This document shows, piece after piece, positions 44,751 through 54,900 of a DNA stretch of 64,000 nt; the first letter of the stretch is position 1; each line of letters opens with the position of its first letter. The translations under genes and the position numbers were made by a program. Under the pieces are notes generated by a model. The model saw nothing but the letters and a program-made list of their open reading frames with translations. It had not been told where the DNA came from and searched no databases. The stretch is taken from the NCBI GenBank assembly GCA_016795505.1, contig JAEUHH010000071.1:1-64000 (forward strand), written 5' to 3'. Source of the DNA: Verrucomicrobiales bacterium (GTDB lineage Bacteria > Verrucomicrobiota > Verrucomicrobiia > Verrucomicrobiales > DEV007).

Positions 44751-44862
44751 CCTCCCAGTTCGTTCCGTCGTCCCAGCGTAAGATGCGCATCAAGAGTGAG
44801 TTAAGCGCCCGCCTGCCAGTCTGGAACACCCCGATGCACGTCGTGCAGAGGGCCGACCAGAC

Positions 44863-45077
44863 CTCACTAACCCCTCGGTACGGCGTGCAGAGGGGCGTTT
44901 GGATTCTGATCGGCCCTCTGCACGCCGTGCGGAGGGGCGTTTGGATTCCGATCGCCCCTCTGCACGCCATACAGAGGGGCGTTTGGGTTTTGATCGGCCC
45001 TCTGCACGCCATGCAGAGGGGTGTTTGGATTCTGATCGGCCCTCTGCACGCCGTACCGAGGGGTTAGTGAGGCCTGG
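44863..45077. repeat. Four-unit 42-bp hairpin array inside a large inverted repeat
   Basis: Four tandem 42-bp units (44885-45052) each read GTGCAGAGGGGCGTTTGG, then ATTCTGATCGG, then CCCTCTGCACGCC with small changes, so each folds on its own. The array is enclosed by CTCACTAACCCCTCGGTACG on the left and CGTACCGAGGGGTTAGTGAG on the right, which pair. Changes in the units often keep pairing. Confidence 0.92.
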
Positions 45078-45418
45078 TCGCCCCAATGTACGGCGTGCAG
45101 AGGGGCAGGTGAGGCGCCCGGGACCCATGGGCCGATCGTCGGCGGGGCGGGGGAGCGTTGTCTCCCTCGAAATCGTCCCGGCGAGGGGGAACGTCTCTTG
45201 CAGTCCATCTTAAGGTGCCTAGCCAATGCCGGCGGTGAGCGGCTGCAGACCCAAGCGCCCGGTAGGTCGTCCGGTCCGTGATATCAACCAAGTCACGGAC
45301 CCGCCAGAATCCGGTAGGTCATCGACCGGATAGACGCACCCGGGCCGAAAATTCCTTGGCAGCACAAGGCTCCGCCGCTACTCTCGGCCAGGATAGCTCG
45401 ACAGCCGAAGACACCTCA

Positions 45419-45895
45419 ATGAACGAATGGCGACCGCTGATCAACGAATACTACAAGCTCGCCCACACCGATGATCCGAATTCTCTAGAGTTAGGGAAGC
45501 CTGCGACCACCGAAGAACTTGATTCACTCGACAAGGAACTGGGATTCAAGATGCCTCCCGAGTTTCGGAGCTTCTATGGCGAGTTCAACGGTTTCGGAAC
45601 CAAGCGAGACGATGAGACCGATTGGTTCTTCGTCCCCATTTCGGCGATTCCGAACCTTACTGCGGTTATCCGGGATTGGTTCAAGGAGACGCATCCTGAG
45701 ATCGCGAGACGATACGTCGCAGTCGTCGATTGGGGCAACGGAGATTCGAGCGGTTACCTTTTCTCGGAGGCTGGTGATCCGCTCGAAGGATTCTTCATTT
45801 TTGAGCACGAGAGCTACGAGTTCGAGGCTGATCAGGATTGGCGGGAATTCATCATTCCTGTAAACTCGTCTATCCGCAACTTCCTCACCGAATAA
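45419..45895 (+). CDS. SMI1/KNR4-family protein
   Basis: The 158-aa protein shows the SMI1/KNR4 fold pattern: ATTEELDSLDKELGFKMPPE, FRSFYGEFNGFGTKRDDETD, then WFFVPISAIPNL, VDWGNGDSSGYLFSEAG and FEHESYEFEADQDWREFI. Bacterial members are often immunity proteins against polymorphic toxins, but no toxin gene is beside it. Base composition is less GC-rich than the window average. The start MNEWRPLINEYY was chosen by the fold pattern; the frame upstream is repeat sequence. Confidence 0.82.
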   Translation: MNEWRPLINEYYKLAHTDDPNSLELGKPATTEELDSLDKELGFKMPPEFRSFYGEFNGFGTKRDDETDWFFVPISAIPNLTAVIRDWFKETHPEIARRYVAVVDWGNGDSSGYLFSEAGDPLEGFFIFEHESYEFEADQDWREFIIPVNSSIRNFLTE

Positions 45896-46014
45896 CAACC
45901 ATGGGAGAGCAAGTCGCGGATGATCCATCTAATGAGCCACGATCAACCACAAAGCGCGAACACGGATCGGCTGCAACAGCTTCACCGGCACCAGCGCCCC
46001 GACGTCGCTGAGAA

Positions 46015-46491
46015 ATGAAGTTTATCCCAGACGGATGGTGCTCACAGAATTACCGCGTCAGGACTGCTGATGGGGATGGGAAGGTTTGTTTCTCCAAGAC
46101 TCCACCGTTCGGAATGATCAACGACGGTTTCAGAGATTTTTCGATTGAGGTGGTCGGCAAGATAAAGAGAAGGTGGGAGTTGAGGGATGGTGAAACGGTT
46201 CTTTTTTCTGCGAGCAAGAAGTTCGGCCTGAAGCGAATCGTGAAGATAGAGGCTGATGGACAAGTTTATACGCTGTTCAGACAGCCTGGGAGTGATGCCA
46301 TGATTCTGGAAGGGCCGTCAACCTCCGCATGCTATCAGCGGGTCCATTTCATGACGCGGCGTCAGAAGATCACTGGTCAGTGGGCTGATGATCGGTTGGT
46401 GATCTTTGGATTCTGGTTTGTGGCTTATTACGACCAAATTGATTCCGTAATTGGTGAAGTCATTTCTGTTATGGTCGAAATGGCGCCATAG
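46015..46491 (+). CDS. Small protein of unknown function
   Basis: The 158-aa protein has no signal peptide and alternating beta-type strands: FSIEVVGKIKRRWELRDGE, TVLFSASKKFGLKRIVKIEA, GQVYTLFRQPGSD. This recalls the scramblase/LURP-one beta barrel, but the resemblance is only pattern-level. The gene is noticeably AT-richer than its surroundings and lies 119 bases after the SMI1/KNR4 gene, so the two may have arrived together. Confidence 0.55.
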   Translation: MKFIPDGWCSQNYRVRTADGDGKVCFSKTPPFGMINDGFRDFSIEVVGKIKRRWELRDGETVLFSASKKFGLKRIVKIEADGQVYTLFRQPGSDAMILEGPSTSACYQRVHFMTRRQKITGQWADDRLVIFGFWFVAYYDQIDSVIGEVISVMVEMAP

Positions 46492-46852
46492 GTGGCCGAA
46501 GCGCAGAATGGCGCGCGGGTTGGTGATGGATCGGCCTCCAGTCGCGGCCAGCAAGCCCAGCGGCATCGTAAACGGAGCCAATCTCCGGCCCAATAAACCA
46601 GCGGGCCACGCTCGCAATACGCAGAATCTGCTGCCCCGCGTCATCACCGTGAGCTTGGAGACGCTCAGAATCGGGCGCGGCCTGCCGGCACTGGAGAATA
46701 CTCGGAAAGTCTGCGCCACGGCGGATCGGGTTCGATTTCCGGCCCATCCGTGCCCCCCAAAAAAGAAAACGGGCGCTCCGGTCACCCGGAACGCCCGTTC
46801 AAATCGAGTTCGCTGTTCCCGGTCAAAAACCGGGTCAGGCGAAGAGAGGGGA
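46492..46852. other. Gene-free stretch before the rhodanese terminator
   Basis: No coding sequence was supported. A minus-strand frame (46469-46747) gives a 92-aa product without recognisable features. The right part (46758-46800) is the terminator of the rhodanese gene. Nothing else was seen. Confidence 0.5.
46758..46800 (-). terminator. Intrinsic terminator after the rhodanese gene
   Basis: On the minus strand ACGGGCGTTCCGG pairs with CCGGAGCGCCCGT around GTGA and is followed by TTTTCTTTTTT. It lies about 50 bases past the stop codon. Confidence 0.88.
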
Positions 46853-47260
46853 TCAGCCCTGGGAGCCGGAAGCCTTCGGCTTCTCGGTGGCTTCACCGGC
46901 CTGCAGCCAGCCGGAGATGCCGGCGGACAGGTGCTTCACGTTGGTGTAGCCGAGCTTCTCAGCGGCTTCAGCAGCGGCCTTGTAGGCGGAGCAGCTGGGG
47001 CCGCCGCAGTAGGCGACGATGAGGGCGCCCTTGTCCTTGGGCAGGACGGAGGCCAGATCCTTGGTGGCGCGGAAGTCGACGGCGCCCGGGATGTGGCCCT
47101 TGGCGTAGCCGGCGCTGCCGTTCACGTCGATGACGGTGACTTTGCCGTCCTTGATGGCGGTCTTCAGCTCGTTGATGCTGATGTCCGGGTACTCACCGCC
47201 GATGGCGGAGGTGGCAAGGGCGACGACGGCGCAGGCGAGTGTGGTCAGGATTTTCTTCAT
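46853..47260 (-). CDS. Exported single-domain rhodanese-like protein
   Basis: The 135-aa protein has a signal peptide (ILTTLACAVVALATSAIGG) and one rhodanese domain: VTVIDVNGSAGYAKGHIPGA and VAYCGGPSCSAYKAAAEAAE with the active Cys. The substrate loop CGGPSCS differs from the classic CRxGxR sulphurtransferase loop, so the sulphur acceptor is uncertain. The order of strands and the tail LGYTNVKHLSAGISGWLQAG are normal for the family. It forms a single-gene unit with its own terminator. Confidence 0.9.
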   Translation of the reverse strand: MKKILTTLACAVVALATSAIGGEYPDISINELKTAIKDGKVTVIDVNGSAGYAKGHIPGAVDFRATKDLASVLPKDKGALIVAYCGGPSCSAYKAAAEAAEKLGYTNVKHLSAGISGWLQAGEATEKPKASGSQG

Positions 47261-47432
47261 GGTTGGATGTGTCTTTCTTTTTTGATGTGGAGGTTATGGG
47301 TTTGGGCTTTGGAACGCCCGCTCTCTGAGACGAGAGAAGCGGACAAAGCTTAGCGGGATTTTCGCTGGAATCGAAAAAAGCTCAATTCCAAACCCCGGCG
47401 CGCCTGCGTCATGGGGCGATTGAATTTTTTTG

Positions 47433-50324
47433 TCACGATTTGGCGTCGCGCAGGAATGCGATGAGGTCGGCGAGCGCCTGGGCATCGAGCGCGGCCTCGA
47501 GTCCCTCGGGCATGGCGGAGCGCCCGGTGGCGGTCAGGCCGGCCACTTCCGAGCGCAGGAGATCGCTGCGGGTGCCGTCGAGCTGCTGGACGGTCAGGCT
47601 CTCGCCGGCTTCGGCGACGATCATCCCCGCGAGGCTGCGTCCGCCGCCCAGATCGATCTGATAGAGGCGGTATTTGTCCTCAACGGCGCGGTTCGGGTCG
47701 AGGATGGCGGTCAGCAGGGAGGCGGGGGATTTGTCTTTCAGCGCGGCGAGATCGGCGCCGAGATCGCGCCCGACGCCCTCGAGCCGGTGGCAGGCGGCGC
47801 AGAGGGTGGCGAAATGAGCGCGCCCCCGCGCGAGGTCGCCAGGGAGCTTCAGGGCATCGGCAAAACGCTCCATGACAGCGGCGCGGTCGGGACTGGCGGC
47901 CCCGCCGAGCACGGCGCGGGCCTGGAGGCGCAGGGCGGACTGGGGATGGTTCAGCAGGCGATCGCGGGTGGCGGCATCGATGGCCGTGAGGGGCAGGCGG
48001 CCGTTTTCCAAAGCCGTCAGCAACACGGCGACATCGCTGCGATCGGCCAGCGCCCCGGAAATGAGCCGGCTCTGCACGGCGGGACCGTAGTGGCTCCATC
48101 CCTCGATCGCCCGGCCCAGCGCCCGCATCTCGATGAGGCGGCTGGCCGCGGCGGCCTGAATCCCGGCGGATGTGGCCGGCCCCAGCAGAGGCAGCAAGCG
48201 GTCGATGTCGGCATCGCGGGCGACCTTTTCCCGACCCAGCAGGGCGATGGCGGCGAGGCGGCGGGACTCGGGAATGGCGGGATCGCCGACCCAGGTCCGC
48301 GATTGCTCCGCTGCCGCGCCGACGCGGTCGAGGGCGTCGCCGAGGGGACCGGCGCCGGCTTTCTCGCGGAAGGCATCAAGCGACACGCCCCGGCGGTCCA
48401 GCACGGAAAGCAGGCGGGCAGCGATCTGGATGCCGCTCTCGCCGCTGGGATCGGGCATGGCCAGCAGATGGGCCAGCGCCTCGCGCCGGTCGAGCCCGAT
48501 GGCCGTCTCCAGCAGTGGCGGCAGCAGGGGCAGGCGTTCTTCGATCGGCCGGGAGCGTGACAGCGTGGCGGCGACGGTATCCAGATGCGGCACGAGGGAA
48601 CTGATCGCCGCGGCGGCAAAAATGGGATCGTCCCCGTGACGGTGCAGGAGTGCCGCCAGCGCTTCGCCGGCCTCCGGTGTCGCGATGGCGCCGAGGGCGA
48701 CGGCGGCTGCGAGTGCCGTGGCGGCATCGGGTGGCTGGCGGGCCAGTCGGACGACGGCGTCGCGCAGGGCGGGGGCCTCGACCGGGTCGGGCAAAAGCCG
48801 CAGCGCCAGCCGTTGCCGGGCGGGCTGTTCCGACTCCAGGGCGCGGAGCAGCAGATCGACCGGGGCTTTCCCTTCGCCGAACCATCCCAGCACATGCGGC
48901 CAGGCCGCGTCGCCGCCGGTGGCGAGGGCGATGGTGGGATCGGGCGGGGTGTTTCGCCAGTAGAGCACCTGCTCGGCCACATCGCGCAGCCAGCCATTGT
49001 CGGATCTCAGCCGCTCCGTCAGCGCCTCCGCGCCGAGTCCGTCGATGGCTTCGGGCGCGGCGGATGGGGCGGTGTGGTCCGAAACGATCCGGTAAAGACG
49101 GCCCCGGTCGTGACCGGCCCGGAGGTCCAGCACCGCCTGCCACGGCTCGGGGATCCACTCGGGATGCTCGATGACGTAGCGGTGCATGTCGGCGACCCAG
49201 ATCGCGCCGTCCGGCCCCGTCTTGGCCGCCACGGGGCGGAACCAGTGATCGGTCGAAGCCAGAAACTCCGAGTCGGCCTCATCCGCCGCCCGCACCGCGC
49301 GGTAGCCGGCCCCGTCGCGCTCCAGCACCCGCCGGCTGACCAGATTGTGCACCGGCTCGCAGATGAAGGCGCTGCCGCGATAGGCCTCGCCGAGCCGACC
49401 ATCGCGCAGGATGCCCAGTCCACAGGCCGAGGTGAAGCGATTCTCTGCGTGCGGGTCATTGTAGCGCTGTCCGCCGCGGCTCAGCGGAAACACCCGCCGC
49501 GGGTCCTCGCCCGAGTCGATGTCGCGCGCGCCGGGCGGGTAAACCACGTGGGGATTGCGCCGCAGCCAGGCATCTTCGAGCTGGAATTGAAAGATCGGCC
49601 GCGAATTGCTGCACCCGAACCAGTCCCCCGCATCGTCCCGCACCCGGCCGTATTGTGTCCGTCCGGTGAGCCGCCGCATCGCGCCGCTGTCGGGGTGAAT
49701 GGCCAGATCGAATGAGCCCAGCTCCAGTTTTTCGCCCGTTTTCATCGATTCCACCGTGCCGCCGCTGTCGCCATTGGCCACCTGGAGCCAGCCACCGTGG
49801 GCCCACTCCAGCCCATTGACGCGGTGCTGCTGATTGCCCTCGGCAAAGCCCCGGTAGAGCACCTCGCGTGTGTCCGCCCGGCCATCGCCGTCGGTGTCGC
49901 GGGCCAGCAGGATCTCCGGACAGGCGATGACCAGCACGCCGTCGCGCCAGGGCTTGACTCCGGTGGGAAAGGGTAAGCCGTCGAGAAACAGCGTCGACGT
50001 CTCGTAGCGCCCGTCGCCATCGCGATCCTCCAGGCAGCGCACCCGACCGCCGGGACGGCCCGAGGCATCCACCCCGAGCGGGTAGTCGGCCATTTCGACC
50101 ACCCAGAGCCGGCCGTCGGGCCCCCACTCGAAGTTCACCGGATCGGCCACCAGCGGCTCGGCGGCGACCAGTTCCACCCGCAGGCCGGGCCGCGTCCGCA
50201 GGCTGGCCACCGATTCCTCCAGCGAGAGCGGAGCCGGCATCTTGAAGTCCTCCGGCACGTCCAGCACCGGCTCGTAGGCCGCGGCCGGCAGCGCTGCCGC
50301 CAGAAATGCCGCCGCCAGCATCCA
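47433..50324 (-). CDS. PVC-type secreted dehydrogenase with HEAT region and C-terminal cytochrome c (second copy)
   Basis: The 963-aa protein parallels the one at 21293-24226. It has a beta-propeller (about 20-400: ELVAAEPLVADPVNFEWGPD, GRLWVVEMADYPLGVD, LEDRDGDGRYETSTLF, GPDGAIWVADMHRYVIEHPE) and long HEAT-like repeats (about 410-800). The heme domain has TLCAACHRLEGVGRDLGADL near residue 841, then ILDPNRAVEDKYRLYQIDL. I set the start at MLAAAFLAAALPAAAYEPV, a short signal peptide without a charged head. A frame open to 50561 adds 79 residues made partly of the 22-bp element, so the true start is uncertain. Confidence 0.82.
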   Translation of the reverse strand, partial: WMLAAAFLAAALPAAAYEPVLDVPEDFKMPAPLSLEESVASLRTRPGLRVELVAAEPLVADPVNFEWGPDGRLWVVEMADYPLGVDASGRPGGRVRCLEDRDGDGRYETSTLFLDGLPFPTGVKPWRDGVLVIACPEILLARDTDGDGRADTREVLYRGFAEGNQQHRVNGLEWAHGGWLQVANGDSGGTVESMKTGEKLELGSFDLAIHPDSGAMRRLTGRTQYGRVRDDAGDWFGCSNSRPIFQFQLEDAWLRRNPHVVYPPGARDIDSGEDPRRVFPLSRGGQRYNDPHAENRFTSACGLGILRDGRLGEAYRGSAFICEPVHNLVSRRVLERDGAGYRAVRAADEADSEFLASTDHWFRPVAAKTGPDGAIWVADMHRYVIEHPEWIPEPWQAVLDLRAGHDRGRLYRIVSDHTAPSAAPEAIDGLGAEALTERLRSDNGWLRDVAEQVLYWRNTPPDPTIALATGGDAAWPHVLGWFGEGKAPVDLLLRALESEQPARQRLALRLLPDPVEAPALRDAVVRLARQPPDAATALAAAVALGAIATPEAGEALAALLHRHGDDPIFAAAAISSLVPHLDTVAATLSRSRPIEERLPLLPPLLETAIGLDRREALAHLLAMPDPSGESGIQIAARLLSVLDRRGVSLDAFREKAGAGPLGDALDRVGAAAEQSRTWVGDPAIPESRRLAAIALLGREKVARDADIDRLLPLLGPATSAGIQAAAASRLIEMRALGRAIEGWSHYGPAVQSRLISGALADRSDVAVLLTALENGRLPLTAIDAATRDRLLNHPQSALRLQARAVLGGAASPDRAAVMERFADALKLPGDLARGRAHFATLCAACHRLEGVGRDLGADLAALKDKSPASLLTAILDPNRAVEDKYRLYQIDLGGGRSLAGMIVAEAGESLTVQQLDGTRSDLLRSEVAGLTATGRSAMPEGLEAALDAQALADLIAFLRDAKS

Positions 50325-50465
50325 CCCGACCGGGGGACGGGACTCCCGGCTCGTTCCCCTGGAGAGATCAGCCGCTCGGCAGGCGATCGGCTCGGAACGG
50401 GCCGGGAGACCGGTCGCCCGGAGGCGGGACGGCCGCCCGTGAGGAGGCGCGAGGGACGCCGGGCA

Positions 50466-50510
50466 CGATGCAACAGGGTTGGATCGGCGATGCAACAGGG
50501 TCTGATCGGA
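50466..50510. repeat. 22-bp dispersed element, locus 6 (best-preserved dimer)
   Basis: Two near-identical units: CGATGCAACAGGGTTGGATC-GG and CGATGCAACAGGGTCTGATC-GGA. This is the cleanest view of the unit. It lies upstream of the second PVC dehydrogenase, in frame with its possible N-terminal extension, where the minus strand translates as [15 protein letters not shown]. Confidence 0.92.
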
Positions 50511-50552
50511 CACGGCGCCACGATGCGGGATCGCATCCCGCTTGCCAATCTC

Positions 50553-50594
50553 CAAAAACAAAACGGGGTGGGCGCATTCACGCGTCCACCCCGT
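50553..50594 (-). terminator. Intrinsic terminator after the sugar-isomerase gene
   Basis: On the minus strand ACGGGGTGGACGCG pairs with TGCGCCCACCCCGT, followed by TTTGTTTTTGG. It lies about 30 bases past the stop codon. Confidence 0.85.
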
Positions 50595-50624
50595 CGCGGG
50601 AAAAGGCAGAAAGCCGGGCGGCGC

Positions 50625-51632
50625 TCAGTTCGCCTGGCGTTCCTTGTCGAACTGGGCGTCGAACACGATGTTCGACGGCGGGAAGTCCAGCGCCTTCACG
50701 AACTCGCACGATTCGGCCGCGCCGAACTCGCGATCCATGCCGCCGTCCTCCCATTCGATGGACAGCGGCCCCTGGTAGTTGATGTCATTGAGGGCGCGGA
50801 TGATTTTCTCAAAATCGATGTCGCCGCGGCCCACCGACTTGAAGTCCCAGTAGCGCTTGCGGTTGTGGAAATCAACATGGCCGCCGAAGACGCCGGCTTC
50901 GCAGGGCTTGTCGCTCCACGCCACGTCCTTCATGTGGACGTGGTTGATGCGATCGGCGAAGCGGTAGATGAACTCGACGTAATCGACGCCTTGATAGCCG
51001 AAGTGCGACGGGTCGTAGTTGAAGCCGAAAGCCGGGTGGTGGCCGATGGCCGACAGGGCGCGCTCGGCGCTGGCGATGTCGAAGGCGATCTCGGTGGGGT
51101 GGACTTCGAGGGCGAATTTGATGCCGTTGGCCTGGAACACGTCCATGATCGGACCCCAGCGATTGGCGAAGTCCTCATAGCCGGCGTCGATCTGGCCGGG
51201 CAGGTTCGGCGGGAAGCTGTAAACCAGATGCCAGATGCTGCTGCCGGTGAAGCCGTTGACCACCTTCACGCCGAGTTCCTTCGCCGCGATGGCCGTCTTC
51301 TTGATTTCCTCCGCGGCCCGCTGGCGCACGCCTTCCGGATCGCCGTCGCCGTAGATGTAGTCAGGCAGGATCTGGGCATGGCGGGCGTCGATGTTGTCGC
51401 ACACGGCCTGACCGACGAGGTGGGTCGAGATGGCGTGGCACTGCATGCCGTGTTTGGCGAGCAGGTCACGCTTGGCCTGGCAGTAGGCGGCGTCGGCCTT
51501 GGCGACTTCGAAGTGGTCGCCCCAGCAGGCCAGTTCGACGCCATCGTAGCCAAAGGACTTGGCCTTCTGGATCATCGTTTCGCAGGACAGGTCGGCCCAT
51601 TGGCCGGTGAAGAGGGTGACGGGACGGGGCAT
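50625..51632 (-). CDS. Sugar phosphate isomerase/epimerase-type TIM barrel
   Basis: The 335-aa protein has the xylose-isomerase-like barrel: [86 protein letters not shown] and [13 protein letters not shown]. The metal-binding acids and histidines fall at the strand ends as in the family. Substrate is open; relatives act on inositols and keto-sugars. There is no signal peptide. It has its own terminator and likely forms a single transcription unit. Confidence 0.88.
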   Translation of the reverse strand: MPRPVTLFTGQWADLSCETMIQKAKSFGYDGVELACWGDHFEVAKADAAYCQAKRDLLAKHGMQCHAISTHLVGQAVCDNIDARHAQILPDYIYGDGDPEGVRQRAAEEIKKTAIAAKELGVKVVNGFTGSSIWHLVYSFPPNLPGQIDAGYEDFANRWGPIMDVFQANGIKFALEVHPTEIAFDIASAERALSAIGHHPAFGFNYDPSHFGYQGVDYVEFIYRFADRINHVHMKDVAWSDKPCEAGVFGGHVDFHNRKRYWDFKSVGRGDIDFEKIIRALNDINYQGPLSIEWEDGGMDREFGAAESCEFVKALDFPPSNIVFDAQFDKERQAN

Positions 51633-51935
51633 GGCTTGGCTTGGTCGGGTTTTCAGGTTTCAGTTGTCAGGAATCCGCGCCGCGGGCGCCGGAAAAATGG
51701 ACCGCATCAATAAAGGGATTGGGGCGGGGGATCAAGCGGGGAAATCGGGGCGGTTTGGGTGGGTTTTGAAGTTCAAAGTTCAAAGTTCAAAGTTCAAAGT
51801 TCAAAGTTCCAGGTTCAAAGTTTGAAGTGGTTGGGGCGGTCTGTTGAGGACCGGGAACTTGAGACCGTTTCCCGCGGCGCTGCTGGCTGTGGGCGAGGGG
51901 GCGCGGAAAGGGCCTGCTCGAACCCTCGTTTGAGT
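51633..51935. repeat. Gene-free stretch with a GTTCAAA tandem repeat
   Basis: At 51767-51830 the heptamer AGTTCAA is repeated about six times, then breaks down to GGTTCAAAGTTTGAAG. Similar A-rich heptamers (GTAAAAA) occur at about 17230-17250 and a shorter run at 58242-58256. No gene or promoter was recognised. Confidence 0.75.
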
Positions 51936-54900
51936 TTAAGCCAGACCGCTCCGCCGCCGCAGCACCCACTCGGTCGTCAGGAGGCCGAGGAAGAGCGCCA
52001 GAAGGGGCCATTTGTCCCAGAGGGTGATGTTGCGGCGCTCGGTGAGGGTTTCCTTGGGGGCGCCGAAGGTCTCGACGAGGCTGTCGGCATCGCCGATCTC
52101 GGCGACGCGGCCGCCACTGACCTGCGCGGCGTGGTTCAGAAAATCCCGGTCGGCGGTGAGTTCGGCCAGCTCGACTGGGTTCCGCGAGGCGACGACCACG
52201 ATGCCGGTCTCGATGGCGGTCAATTCGCCACCGCCATCACCGGCCTGGAGGGCGGCGTCGACCGCGGGGCCCTCGAGGCGGACGGTGTATTCGCCGGGTT
52301 GGTTGAGACCGGTCACGGAGGTCTCGTAGAGGCCGGAGGAGCCGCTGCGGTAGCTCATTTTCTGCCGAGTCAGAGCCTCGCCGTCGCGCAGGACGACGGC
52401 GGTGAGGTCGGCGTCGATGATGGGACGGCGGTCGGCATCGAGCACCTTGGCGATGATCTCGACGGAGTCGGACGGGGTGTAGGTGAGCCGGTCGGTGCCG
52501 AGGCGGACCTGCTCGCCGCCGGAGCGGAGGTTCTCCCCGGCGCCCCAGCGCACCAACTGGCCCCAGAAACGGTGGTGATAGGTGTCGCCGACGCCGTAAC
52601 GGAAGCGCCAGGTCTGGTCGAAGGTGAGCATGGCCACCTTGCCCAAGCCGGCGCGCTGGACGACGACGAGGGCGTGCTCCTGCTCGTGGGTTTTCTGGTT
52701 GGCGAGCTGGCGGATGGCGGCTTCGACGGAGTCGGGCGACCCGTCGAGCACGGGCGCCTCGCTTCCGGCCGGGGCGGCACCTCCCTCGACCGGTTCGGCA
52801 TAGGCGAGGACCTCGGCGCCTTCCTTGACTCCGGTGACGGTGGTGCGCCAGGTGGCGGGCGGCATCTGGGACCAGAGCTGTGCGTTGACCGAGCGGCTGG
52901 TGGACTGTGCCATGACGGGATGGCCGCGGCCGGCGGCGGTGAGGGCGATGCGGTAGGCTGGCTCGGGGCTTTCCAGGCGGGGGGCCTCGGAGGCCTCCCA
53001 GGTGATGGGGAGCAACTCCTGGAGGACGGGGCTCTCGTGGGCGTGCGGCATGTAGCGGGGGCCGCCGATGCAGACGAGCAGGGCGCCGCGCTCGGTGACA
53101 GCCTCGCGGATGGCGTCCCACTCCGTGCGGCCCAGGGCGCCGGGCGGGATGTCGCCGAGGATGATCACGTCGAAGAGTTTCCACTCGTCGGGATTGGCCG
53201 GCAGGGAGTCGGCATCAGCGTCTCCGAATTTCCGGGTGGCGGTGGCGGCGACGATCTCGGGGTCGCGCACGCCTTCGATCTGATCGGGGCGCAGCAGGAC
53301 GTATTGGAGATGCACCGACTTGTCGCGGCCGTAGAAAAGGTTGCGCAGGTAGCGGAACTCCCAGCGGGGCACCCCGTCGACGAGCAGCACGTTGGTCCGG
53401 TCGTCGGTGACGGCGACTTTGAAGTCCCAGGTGTTGTTGGTGTCGAACAGTTCGCCGTTCTGGGGCTCGATTTCGAGCTGGTAGTCGAAGATGCCCTTGT
53501 CCTCGGGGAGATGGACGAAACGGATCTCGGTGCGGTGATTGACATCGGGCACGGTGACGGTCTGCTCCTCGACGACTTCGCCCCCGTGGCGCAGCACGGC
53601 TTTGACCTGCTGGCCGCGCAGGCCGTCGAATTTCACCTCGGCCCGCACCCCGACGCGATCGCCGAGGTAGATCGATTCAGGGGCGGCGAGGCTGAGGATG
53701 GAGACATCGACCGGACCGAGGCGACCGCCGAAGGGCACGGCGCTGAGGGGGGAATTCTGCACGCCGAGCTGGCGCAGGGCGTCCTCGGGCAGACGCGGGC
53801 CATTGTGACGGCCATCGGAGAGCAGCAGCACGCCGGCGAGAGACTCGGGCGAGGAATTGTCGAGGATGTGCTCCAGGGCGGTGGTGAGGTCGGTGGCGGT
53901 GCGGAGGCCGGCGCCATCCTCGGTCTCAGCGCCGGCTTGCTCCCACTCGGCAAAGGCAGTGGTGGCATCGGCATACTCGCCGGGATCGCGGGCGAAGCGG
54001 TAAAAGCGCAGGTCGTAGCGCTCGGCGAGCCGATCCAACAGGGTTTGATCGGCGATGGTACCGGGTTGGATCGGATCGGCGGGTGTCTGGGGGGCCGGCT
54101 CCGGGGCTTTGGAGGGCTCGCCGTCCTTTTCGGGGGCTCCGAGGAGGGCGCGGGCGATTTCGGCACGGGGTCGGGCGGCGGCTTCGGCGATGGTCTGACG
54201 GTCGGCATCGCTCAACTGGTCGAGGTAGCGCTGGTCAACGGCCTCGCGCAGGCTGGGCAGGCGGGCGGCGACGGTTTCAATCTGGGCGGCGGCGGCGGTG
54301 AAGGTCTCGGCGAGCCCGGTGGCATCGCCCGCCTCGATCCGGCTGCGGCCTTCGGCGAGGGCCTTGGGCAGAGCGTCGGCCAGGGTGGCACGCAATTCGG
54401 CGGCGGGCTGGCGGATCTCCCCGGGCAGGCCCGGCTGGCTCTCGATGGCGGTGAGGGTGGCGGCGACAGCCGCGAGGCGCCGGGTGGCGTCGTCGAGCAG
54501 GGCGGTGAGCGGCTCTTTCCGCGCGGCGACCGCGGCGGCGGCATCGGGGGCGCCGGCGAAAGCCTCGCGCTCGGCGGTGAGCTGCTCGCGGAGTTGGGAA
54601 AGCTCCCGGACGGCCGGCCCGAGCGGCGGACGCCCGGCGGCGGGGCCAATCTTGAGCACGCCGGCCCGGTCGAGCTGCTCGGTGGCGCTGAGCCGCTGGT
54701 CGGAGAGTTGCATGGACTGGGAATCGTCGATCAGCACGACGACCTCGCGGTTGATTTCCCGATCGACGAGGAAGGAGCGGACCGGCTGGAGGAGAATGGC
54801 GATGAGGATGCCCAGGGCGATGAGACGCAGGGCCAAAAGCCAGCGTCCGCGCGAGACCGGGGCGACGAGGGTGCGCTCCAGTCGGTAAATCCCGATAATG

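Larger units (their letters stand above)
44266..45418. repeat. Gene-free repeat island
   Basis: More than 1.1 kb without a credible gene. In order it holds an inverted copy of the CAGCAGATT palindrome (44381-44410), a 128-bp tandem duplication (44531-44750), a 42-bp hairpin array with flanking inverted repeats (44863-45077) and a GGTCCGTGATATCAACC / GTCACGGACC hairpin near 45271-45301. Motifs like CCCACGGAAGGCACGGAA occur on both strands. Confidence 0.75.

Noticed and set aside
44885-45052. CRISPR array
   Set aside because: Units are contiguous and self-complementary with no distinct spacers, and no cas gene is present.
44783-45067. Open frame through the 42-bp array encoding repeats of RGVWILIGPLHA
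   Set aside because: The frame is open only because 42 is divisible by three; frames are open on both strands, and no ribosome site or family supports it. DNA or RNA structure explains the conservation better.
45901-46011. Short plus-strand frame starting ATGGGAGAGCAAGTC
   Set aside because: 36 codons of low-complexity product between two genes, without supporting features.
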